A stretch of 12,906 nt of DNA from Stramenopiles sp. TOSAG23-2. Taxonomy: Eukaryota; Sar. A program made the translations under genes and the position numbers. The notes below the pieces were generated by a model, which worked only from the letters and a program-made list of their open reading frames with translations, was not told the origin of the DNA and ran no database searches. Location of the stretch: positions 1 to 12,906 of the forward strand of contig LT649829.1 in assembly GCA_900128395.1 (NCBI GenBank), written 5' to 3'. Shown in pieces: positions 7,026 through 12,906 of the stretch; position 1 is the first letter of the stretch, and each line of letters begins with the position of its first letter.

Positions 7026-7042
7026 CTACCACCTGGTGGTAG
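7026..7042. repeat. Inverted repeat, 8-bp arms
   Basis: Perfect arms ctaccacc / ggtggtag flank a single T. It sits at the left of the GC-richer island and close to the larger foldback structure at 7134-7244. Confidence 0.6.
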
Positions 7043-7133
7043 TATAATATTAATATCCTCCTATTTACAATTGTACTTCTCTTTGTTGCCACTTTTGCCA
7101 CCAGCTTTTGCGGGCTTGCCAGCTTGCTAGCCC

Positions 7134-7244
7134 AGCTAGCTCTAGACTAGCCAGGCTAGCCAGCTAGCGGGCTTTCCTTGTCAGAATACTGGCAAGGAAA
7201 ATCTCTGGTGTCCAGAGTAGGGCTAGCCTGGGCTAGAGCTAGCT
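7134..7244. repeat. GC-richer foldback island: long inverted repeat enclosing two hairpins
   Basis: The left arm is 7134-7145 (agctagctctag) plus 7151-7161 (ccaggctagcc). The right arm is 7221-7231 (ggctagcctgg) plus 7233-7244 (ctagagctagct). Both arm segments are exactly complementary and are separated by a 5-nt versus 1-nt bulge. Inside lie a stem 7173-7183 / 7190-7200 (tttccttgtca / tggcaaggaaa, one mismatch, 6-nt loop) and a stem 7203-7208 / 7212-7217 (ctctgg / ccagag). The whole can fold as a cruciform or a three-way structured RNA. Candidates are a MITE or foldback element, a structured non-coding RNA, or a regulatory element of the divergent promoters. No transposase is nearby. Confidence 0.7.
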
Positions 7245-7842
7245 TGCCCAGGGCTTGCTCCTTGCTATTTTTTTATTTTTTACCAATCTATCTTAATTTT
7301 ATACTTATTAGACTATATAAGTTCAAAATAGCTAAAAGAAAGCCTATTATCTATTATCTAGTATCCTCGTATGCTTAGATAGAGCTATTTACTGTATCCT
7401 ATACGAGTATTTAAATATACAGTAGAATTTAGAGCTACGACGTATATCTAATCCAAAACGAAAAACGCGATGATAAATGATGATACGCACATTAACATAC
7501 CTGGTATGATGAATGATGATAAAAATACATGTATAACATAAACACACATTTCAATACATTAACATGTAAACCAGTAACAGACACTGTCCATCAACGCCAC
7601 CTTGTATCGATTTGCAACATTTATACCTGTTAATCGAAGCAAACATTCTTTCCTTAGAGCGGATGTAATATCAAAGATACTAAAAATAATTGTAACTGTA
7701 TTATTATAATTATAAACAATTAAATAAATATATAGTCTTCTACAAATCTTTAATATTATTAAAAACATTTAGAAATTCGACTAAACAAGCATCAAAATTC
7801 AAAATAGTATTAATTCTTTATTGTTAAAATTCTGTTATTATA

Positions 7843-8277
7843 ATGCCGACCGATTCATCAGTAGTAGAATGGATGATACCTAATAAGAAAATGATAGAAG
7901 AGCTCATGGAGACTGATATCGATGCAGCAAATATATTAGATCGTGAAACAAGTGAGAAAGGCAAAAATGGGAAATACAAGCTGGAAGCTGCGGAAGGGAA
8001 TTCAATGTTACTGATCAAATTATTAGATTGTCAATTATACGGGATGGCAAAAACGTTTCTGAAAGATCTTAATCCACGTTATACGTATGGTTTTGATGAA
8101 AAAAAATACAAATATGAGAAAGAGAAGCACTTGGATACTTCTCATGTATTGAATAATAGTGTTCCTAAAGGCAAAAAGGCAGAGGATTATGAAGAAGAAT
8201 TAAATGAAAGATTTGCTACTATGCTACGGTTAGAGGATGCAGGCGTAGAATTGTCATCTTCAGAGGATGATTACTAA
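7843..8277 (+). CDS. Small hydrophilic protein with acidic tail, unknown function
   Basis: A 144-residue protein with ATG at 7843 (A at -3). I do not recognise a family. Residues 1-45 are mixed (VVEWMIPNKKMIEELMETD). Residues 46-78 form the most hydrophobic part (LEAAEGNSMLLIKLLDCQL and KTFLKDLNPR) and look like two helices. Residues 80-115 are very basic and rich in Tyr and Lys. The C-terminus (115-144) is acidic and ends SSSEDDY, a plausible casein-kinase-2 type site or an interaction tail. There is no signal peptide and no membrane segment. The balanced amino-acid content, the length without stops in AT-rich DNA and the charged-block layout argue that it is a real gene. A soluble cytoplasmic or nuclear protein is the simplest inference. 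Confidence 0.65.
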   Translation: MPTDSSVVEWMIPNKKMIEELMETDIDAANILDRETSEKGKNGKYKLEAAEGNSMLLIKLLDCQLYGMAKTFLKDLNPRYTYGFDEKKYKYEKEKHLDTSHVLNNSVPKGKKAEDYEEELNERFATMLRLEDAGVELSSSEDDY

Positions 8278-8852
8278 TACTGCGAGTAGTTACTCCAAAG
8301 TGAAGATAAGATATAATTAAATAGAATAATCCAAATGAGATTAAGATGGTGTGGTGGATTAAATTAGAGATTTTTCATCGCAGCTTTACACTAGCAATAT
8401 TATTTACTAGTCGTAAAATATTTCCTATCAAAAAGTATCAAAAAGTACCAATAACCATAATTTATACTTGAAAGTGGAATTAGAATATGATACTACTAGT
8501 ATATAGTTTAGCCAGGTTTAGGTTAGCTTTATTTTTATGCTGATTCCGACTATTTGACGGCATCATCAAAATGGGCCACCTGGAAAAACACGACCCCCCC
8601 CCCCCCCCCCCCCCCACCAAAAATACCTTGAAAACGCGAAAAAAGAAGTAGTGAAAAAAACAAAAAAACAACAAAAATCTGCAATTTTCAAGCCTCATCT
8701 TTCAGGTTATTTTAATTTGTTGTAGAAATATAATAGCTATAATATATTGTTTTTTTTAAGTTGTTTGAAGAAATTCCACTGTTGTCATCACCACGACAGC
8801 GTTTATTGTTGATATTTGAAAAAATAAAATTTTATATCTCTCTTTAAAAAAG
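8278..8852. other. Spacer upstream of the alpha-N-acetylglucosaminidase gene
   Basis: A spacer of about 575 bp with no supported gene. It contains a tandem decamer (tcaaaaagta twice, about 8429-8449), the C22 homopolymer (8594-8615) followed by an A-rich stretch, and T- and A-rich sequence up to the next ATG. The minus-strand ORF across the C-tract encodes a Gly run from the homopolymer and is not credible. Confidence 0.55.
8594..8615. repeat. Homopolymer of 22 C residues
   Basis: An uninterrupted C22 run in otherwise AT-rich DNA. The complementary G22 could form G-quadruplexes and the C strand an i-motif. It lies about 240 bp upstream of the glycosidase start codon. The exact length is likely to be unreliable and to vary between individuals or reads. 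Confidence 0.9.
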
Positions 8853-11207
8853 ATGGGGAATAGTAGTATTAATTTAATGCCATCTTGCCATGGTTCAACA
8901 ATTATAATAGTTATATTTGTATTTCAAATATTTTTTTATGGTGTAATATCAGATAATAATGATATTGATAAAATGAAACCAGTTGAAGATTTAGTGCAAC
9001 GAATTATTCCGCAGTATGCTGATCAATTTTCGTATATATTGAACAGCAATGAACTTGGAAATAATGCTGCTTCATTTTGTATACTTTCAGGTAACAATGG
9101 TAGTACTATTCAAATCCAAGGATCAGATGTAATTTCTATTGTCTCTGGTATAAATTTTTATTTGAATTTTATAAATGCTTCAATATCATGGGATGCCACT
9201 GGTGGAAATAATTTAGAAGATGCTCTACCACCTCCGAATGTACCGCTGCCAAAATTGGACCAAAAAATGTGCCGCGAAACTACTTTTGAACATCGATACT
9301 ACTTTAATGTGTGTACATATGGTTACAGTATGGTGTTTTGGGATTGGATGCGATGGGAAAAAGAACTTGATTGGATGGCACTGCACTCAATAAATACTCC
9401 ATTAGCAAGTCTTGGAACGGAATATATATGGGTAAAAGTATTCCAAAATGACTTTGGTATTTCAATGGAAGAACTTTCAGACTTTTTCCCTGGCCCTGCA
9501 TATTTACCGTGGCACTGGATGGGCAATTTAGATGGTTGGAACGGGCCTTTACCATCCAGTTGGATTGAACGCGGTCGCATGTTGCAACATAAGTTTTTGT
9601 CTCGTGCACGATCACTTGGGATGTTGCCAGTCTTACCAGCATTTGCTGGGTTTGTACCAAGTATTCTGAAAAAGAAATTTCCAAATGCAACTATTCATGA
9701 TGCATCAGGGTGGGGTGGCTTTAACCCTACAAGTTATTTAGATCCAACTGATCCTTTGTTTCAACAAATTGGCGCTGCGTTTGTACGAAGAGTATGTGAA
9801 GAATATGGATGTGACGAGGAGCAATGGTTTAGTGCCGATCCATACAATGAGCTTACGCCACCATCAACAGATCCTGGTTATATTAAGAATGCATCCTCTG
9901 CCATTTATTCAGCTATTGCAGAGGGTATAGGTGAAAACAAAAAGGCAATATGGTTGGCCCAGGCTTGGATGTGGGAAAGTCGGCCACAAATTTGGGGAAA
10001 TGTACAAATTGAAGCATTTTTAAATGGCCCGCCTCTAGGTAATCTTGTAATGTTAGATCTATACGCCGAGGTAAAACCAATTTATGTTAAAACAAAAGGG
10101 TTTTTCAATCATCCATGGATCTTTTCAACAATCTTTAATTTTGGTGGTAGGTCTGGGCTGTATGGACGTCTAGATACACCAGGCGGAGTTGCTGTGACAG
10201 ATGCAGTGGAAAAAGCATTATTAGAAAATAAGACGCACAAAGTTTCAATACACGGTTTAAAAGGCTTAGGAGCCGCCCCAGAAGCCATAGAAACGGATCC
10301 AATTATGTATGATATATTATTTGCAAGTGTTTGGGGTCCGATAAAAAATAAAGATGAGTTTGTCAAAAAGTGGGCAATCCGTCGTTACAAAAGTTTTCAA
10401 GTACCTATTCCAAACAATGCTCTTCAGGCATGGGCTCTTTTAAAAACCGGTCCATATGCATGTCAAACAGACCAACAAGGTCCATCCGGTTCATTGATTG
10501 CATCACGGCCGGATATAAACATTCCGAAGGTATCTTGCTGTGCACCAACAACAGTATATTACAATTCATCCATTTTAGTCGAAGCTTGGCGGCAACTTTT
10601 GATTGCTGGGAAAAAAAGCAAGGCATTAGCAAAAAAAAATACTTATTTACATGATGTAGCAGATGTTGGTGTTCAAGTGTTATCAAACCTAGCTGTTACT
10701 GTCCATTCCAATGTCAATATAGCAATTAAAAATAAAAATCAAACTGGTCAATTTAAAATAACAACCCAACGATTTCTGAATATAATAAATGATACAGAAA
10801 TCCTTACTTCTACTCAAAAAGGCCGAATAATTGGAGAGTGGATTTTAAATGCAAGAAATTGTGCTGAGGATGGAGATGAAAAAAATGCAGAATTGTATGA
10901 GCTAAATGCACGAACACTTGTAACATTATGGGGGGATAAAACATCTCATCTTCATGAATACAGTTATCGTTTATGGGGTGGCCTGGTATCTTCATTTTAT
11001 TACCCTCGATGGAAAAAATGGTTTGATGAAGTTGGTAAAGCAATTGATCAGAAACAAATCTTTAACCAGACAAAATTTGTTGAAGACATTGAAACATTTG
11101 AAGAGGCATGGACACATTCTACAAATGTATTCCCTTCTAAACCATCAACAGATGATGCATTTACCGCTTCATTAAAAATATTCGAAAAGTATTACAACAA
11201 ATTGTAA
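8853..11207 (+). CDS. NAGLU: Alpha-N-acetylglucosaminidase (GH89), secreted/lysosomal
   Basis: A 784-residue single-exon protein with ATG at 8853 (human NAGLU is 743). It removes terminal alpha-linked N-acetylglucosamine; in animals this is the heparan sulphate degradation step in lysosomes. Residues about 15-33 are a hydrophobic signal peptide (STIIIVIFVFQIFFYG). Residues 36-120 match the small N-terminal domain. The TIM barrel then shows YYFNVCTYGYSMVFWDWMRWE (149-169), LDWMALHSINTPLA (172-185), WHWMGNLDGWNGPLP (220-234) and GMLPVLPAFAGFVP (256-269). Catalytic acid/base E333 lies in FSADPYNEL, and the nucleophile candidate E477 in GAAPEAIE; these match human E316 and E446. FNFGGRSGLYG precedes the nucleophile. 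The helical C-terminal domain ends with TLWG, YYPRWK and a final IFEKYYNKL, as in the family. Several N-glycosylation sequons are present. In a unicellular organism the substrate may be a different GlcNAc-capped glycan. Confidence 0.95.
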   Translation: MGNSSINLMPSCHGSTIIIVIFVFQIFFYGVISDNNDIDKMKPVEDLVQRIIPQYADQFSYILNSNELGNNAASFCILSGNNGSTIQIQGSDVISIVSGINFYLNFINASISWDATGGNNLEDALPPPNVPLPKLDQKMCRETTFEHRYYFNVCTYGYSMVFWDWMRWEKELDWMALHSINTPLASLGTEYIWVKVFQNDFGISMEELSDFFPGPAYLPWHWMGNLDGWNGPLPSSWIERGRMLQHKFLSRARSLGMLPVLPAFAGFVPSILKKKFPNATIHDASGWGGFNPTSYLDPTDPLFQQIGAAFVRRVCEEYGCDEEQWFSADPYNELTPPSTDPGYIKNASSAIYSAIAEGIGENKKAIWLAQAWMWESRPQIWGNVQIEAFLNGPPLGNLVMLDLYAEVKPIYVKTKGFFNHPWIFSTIFNFGGRSGLYGRLDTPGGVAVTDAVEKALLENKTHKVSIHGLKGLGAAPEAIETDPIMYDILFASVWGPIKNKDEFVKKWAIRRYKSFQVPIPNNALQAWALLKTGPYACQTDQQGPSGSLIASRPDINIPKVSCCAPTTVYYNSSILVEAWRQLLIAGKKSKALAKKNTYLHDVADVGVQVLSNLAVTVHSNVNIAIKNKNQTGQFKITTQRFLNIINDTEILTSTQKGRIIGEWILNARNCAEDGDEKNAELYELNARTLVTLWGDKTSHLHEYSYRLWGGLVSSFYYPRWKKWFDEVGKAIDQKQIFNQTKFVEDIETFEEAWTHSTNVFPSKPSTDDAFTASLKIFEKYYNKL

Positions 11208-11294
11208 AAAAATAGATTATTTTAACACAATATAAAATAATTCATTTACTATAAGCTTGTATAGAATAGTTTTTTATAATAAGAGTTTTTTCTC

Positions 11295-11574
11295 ACTTAA
11301 AACACACCCATGAGTGCATGACATGCATTCCAAAATTCATTACAAATATGTAGATCTATAATAATAATATTTAAAAAATTAACATGGACACACCATTGTA
11401 AAGAGAGTATTACTTAAAAAACACCCATGAGTGCATGACATGCATTCCAAAATTCATTACAAATATTATTAATAATATGTAGATCTATAATAATAATATT
11501 AATATTTTTTGACGAACAACCAACACAAATCATTTAAAAAATTAACATGGACACACCATTGTAAAGAGAGTATT
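11295..11574. repeat. Two-copy tandem duplication, 117 and 163 bp, with indels
   Basis: Copy 1 is 11295-11411 and copy 2 is 11412-11574. They start acttaaaa, share the cacccatgagtgcatgacat block and end gtaaagagagtatt. They differ by one substitution (aaaacac versus aaaaaac) and by two extra segments in copy 2: 12 bp in the ttattaataata region and about 34 bp including gacgaacaaccaacacaaatc. The extra segment is non-repetitive, so copy 1 more likely lost it than copy 2 gained it. The copies contain the near-palindromic atgcatgaca/tgcat words. Confidence 0.9.
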
Positions 11575-11652
11575 TTTTTAAAAAAAATAAAAAAATAATA
11601 ATGAATAAATCGAACCCGGCTAGTTATAAATATATAGTATATATATATATAC

Positions 11653-11840
11653 ATATATACATTTTTATATCAAACGATTGTTATTCTCGTATCAAGATAA
11701 TTTAATATAACTATATATATATATGTTAACATTATTTACTGTTCTATATATACATTTTTATATCAAACGATTGTTATTCTCGTATCAAGATAATTTAATA
11801 TAACTATATATATATATGTTAACATTATTTACTGTTCTAT
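11653..11840. repeat. Exact two-copy tandem duplication of 93 bp
   Basis: Copies 11653-11745 and 11746-11838 are identical, and the match runs on for 2 further bases. Each starts in atatatacattttt and contains caaacgattgttattctcg, a (TA) run and gttaacattatttactgtt. The absence of any difference suggests a recent event or an assembly artefact. It ends about 110 bp before the mS23-like start codon. Confidence 0.95.
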
Positions 11841-11948
11841 TTTGATTATTACAATTGTTTGAAACGGAGTTTTTACTTACGTGTTATTCGGTTGTTTTTA
11901 TTATTTATTTTTTTTCATTTTATTTCATCACTTTTAATAAAAGAAATT

Positions 11949-12560
11949 ATGGTTAGGTTTCGTTTAAAAAATCAAGCAAAAAATTTAGTGGCACGAACAC
12001 GAACTGCTGCAAGGCATAATATTGTACAAACACCAGCGTGGTTACGTGCAGCAAGTATAACACCACCACCACCATTACCACCAGCAAAGAAAGTAAAACG
12101 ATTCAATTTCCCATATCAACATTTAGCAGATGATTTTGCAAGGAAAAATCCAGCATATAGAAATGATGCTGATCGAGTTGCAAGGGACCAATTTGCTTTA
12201 ATGAGTATGAATCCAAATATGAAAAAAGAAGACGCTTTAAGAGCAGTATTAAGTAAAACAAAAATTAGAAATGGTAGGATGATATTCAATTCATTTAATC
12301 GTAAGGAATGGTTGTCAGTTGGCGATTCACAAAAATTGCATAGGATGCGAAAAGCATCAGAGAGATTATATCCATTTAATGTACAACAGAAACCAGGTGA
12401 TCCAATAGTTGACGAAAGTTTAAGATCAGGCGTTATTACAAAATTACGTGAATTAAATGTACGTCAAGAGAAGAAAATGAGAAAGTTGGCTAGTGAAACT
12501 ATAGAATCAGCAAAAGTTGATGGTAGGATTAAAGAAGATAAATCTATGACATGGGATTAA
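11949..12560 (+). CDS. Probable mitochondrial small-subunit ribosomal protein mS23-like
   Basis: A 203-residue basic protein starting at ATG 11949. The longer reading from 11859 starts at TTG and is T-rich leader. The N-terminal third follows the layout of mS23 (MRPS23/Rsm25): a basic segment with R-T-R-T (17-20), a PAW motif (29-31) where mS23 has P-x-W, a Pro-rich segment TPPPPLPPAKKVK (38-50), then FNFPYQHLADDFARKNPAY (52-70), which resembles the mS23 segment of aromatic-P-x2-x-D-x2-R-x2-F...P. The rest (71-203) is charged and helical, with no domain I recognise. mS23 sits in the mitochondrial ribosome small subunit, and the Arg/Lys-rich, acid-poor N-terminus would suit mitochondrial import. 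The assignment is from remembered motif layout only and may be wrong. The last 17 codons and the stop are copied downstream by a tandem duplication. Confidence 0.5.
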   Translation: MVRFRLKNQAKNLVARTRTAARHNIVQTPAWLRAASITPPPPLPPAKKVKRFNFPYQHLADDFARKNPAYRNDADRVARDQFALMSMNPNMKKEDALRAVLSKTKIRNGRMIFNSFNRKEWLSVGDSQKLHRMRKASERLYPFNVQQKPGDPIVDESLRSGVITKLRELNVRQEKKMRKLASETIESAKVDGRIKEDKSMTWD

Positions 12561-12717
12561 TAATTTTAATATATATATATATACGAACTCGTGTGGATTG
12601 AAATTTTTGTCGCAGCAAAAGTTGATGGTAGGATTAAAGAAGATAAATCTATGACATGGGATTAATAATTTTAATATATATATATATACGAACTCGTGTG
12701 GATTGAAATTTTTGTCG
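12508..12717. repeat. Exact two-copy tandem duplication of 105 bp spanning the end of the mS23-like gene
   Basis: Copies 12508-12612 and 12613-12717 are identical and begin cagcaaaagttgatgg; the match runs on for 2 more bases. Copy 1 carries the last 53 bases of the CDS (S-A-K-V-D-G-R-I-K-E-D-K-S-M-T-W-D, stop), then a (TA)n tract and acgaactcgtgtggattg. Copy 2 repeats this in the 3' region. The gene product is unaffected because the first stop is intact. Confidence 0.95.
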
Positions 12718-12906
12718 CATCTCTCTCTCTCTCTCTCTCTTCGTACTATGATTATCGATCATATTATATATATGTGTTTTTCTCTTACTCATATGTTATA
12801 TAAAATTCTTTTACTCCCGTTTATTAACATCTCAAATCAAAAATGATTTATAAATTTTAGTAAAAATTATTTAGTATTCAAAAGATGTTTCCTCTGTCTG
12901 TGATTC
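12561..12906. other. 3' region of the mS23-like gene to the window end
   Basis: After the duplicated copy and the CT microsatellite, the sequence is AT-rich (TA runs, cgtttattaacatctc) with no open frame or RNA gene that I can support. Any following gene lies beyond the window. Confidence 0.5.
12720..12740. repeat. CT dinucleotide microsatellite
   Basis: T(CT)10 runs immediately after the 105-bp duplication. It is likely to be length-variable and is a candidate slippage or breakpoint-associated sequence. Confidence 0.9.

Larger units (their letters stand above)
6415..7842. other. 1.4-kb divergent spacer between the ACAD gene and the small acidic-tailed gene
   Basis: The left part (6415-6620) is T-rich on the plus strand, with gtagtagtaataata and tatatata stretches, and presumably carries the ACAD leader and promoter. 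At 6742-6905 there is a possible broken small gene. From about 6940 to 7270 the DNA is clearly more GC-rich than any other spacer and full of CTAGC/CCAGCTAG words and inverted repeats (listed separately). From 7270 to 7842 it returns to AT-rich sequence, with atgatgata-type repeats at about 7470-7520 and no supported gene. The plus ORF at about 7178-7378 starts at TTG inside the foldback island and is not called. Confidence 0.55.
11208..11948. other. AT-rich, duplication-rich spacer between NAGLU and the mS23-like gene
   Basis: This stretch contains two separate tandem duplications (11295-11574 and 11653-11840), (TA)n tracts at about 11634-11660, 11712-11724 and 11805-11817, and no supported gene. 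The short gaacccggc at 11612-11620 is discussed among rejected items. The last 100 bp are T-rich and form the probable leader of the mS23-like gene. Confidence 0.6.

Noticed and set aside
7178-7378. 66-residue plus ORF in the divergent spacer
   Set aside because: It starts at TTG inside the inverted-repeat island, and its later part is translated AT-rich spacer.
8480-8698. Minus-strand ORF with a glycine run
   Set aside because: The glycines come from the C22 homopolymer and the rest is F/L-rich chance translation.
10370-10654. Plus and minus ORFs inside the NAGLU gene
   Set aside because: They are shadows of the strongly supported GH89 reading frame with no independent protein character.
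11605-11625. tRNA-like B-box on the minus strand (ccgggttcgattt)
   Set aside because: The sequence resembles the T-arm loop, but the flanks do not pair as a T stem and no A-box, anticodon stem or acceptor stem fits around it.
11859-11948. N-terminal extension of the mS23-like protein with a hydrophobic stretch
   Set aside because: It begins at TTG, not ATG, and the hydrophobic residues come from T-rich leader DNA. ATG 11949 gives a conventional start.
1-12906. Alternative (ciliate-type) genetic code
   Set aside because: The long genes (ACAD, NAGLU, CCCH/Smr, mS23-like) read through without any TAA, TAG or TGA and end at normal stops at family-like lengths.

Overview
The window is nuclear DNA from an AT-rich, intron-poor eukaryote. 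Signs of this are single-exon genes on both strands with AT-rich spacers of 0.3 to 1.4 kb, an asparagine-rich linker of AAT/AAC codons, AATAAA-type poly(A) signals, no bacterial operon layout or Shine-Dalgarno spacing, and plainly eukaryotic products. These products are a lysosomal glycosidase, a CCCH zinc-finger/Smr protein, a peroxisomal-type acyl-CoA dehydrogenase and a probable mitoribosomal protein. The standard genetic code fits the intact genes. The lineage cannot be fixed from sequence alone; a fungal, protist-opisthokont or amoebozoan-like unicellular heterotroph would all fit.

Layout. (1) Positions 2-1763, plus strand: the 3' part of a gene with an extracellular CAP/SCP domain followed by about nine membrane segments, split by a +1 frame change near 891-952. 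(2) 2232-3255, plus: a lysine/glutamate-rich coiled-coil protein whose reading frame extends upstream of its first in-frame ATG and probably joins a short upstream ORF through an intron or a frame change. (3) 3526-4563, minus, converging on gene 2: three CCCH zinc fingers, a PAM2-like peptide, an Asn-rich linker and a C-terminal Smr domain. (4) 4966-6414, minus: an ACAD10/11-like acyl-CoA dehydrogenase ending in the peroxisomal signal -SHL. (5) 6415-7842: a 1.4-kb divergent spacer with a GC-richer, strongly self-complementary island and a possible broken small gene. (6) 7843-8277, plus: a small acidic-tailed protein I do not recognise. (7) 8853-11207, plus: secreted/lysosomal alpha-N-acetylglucosaminidase (GH89) with both catalytic glutamates. 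(8) 11949-12560, plus: a small basic protein resembling mitoribosomal mS23.

The right end (11295-12740) contains three independent two-copy tandem duplications, of about 117/163 bp, exactly 93 bp and exactly 105 bp. The last copies the end of the mS23-like gene, including its stop codon, into the downstream region. No operon or obvious shared pathway links the genes; they look like independently transcribed housekeeping and accessory genes. The most unusual items are the CAP plus multi-membrane-segment protein, the two reading-frame breaks of the same (+1) sense in the first two genes, the PAM2-like/CCCH/Smr combination, and the foldback island at 7134-7244.
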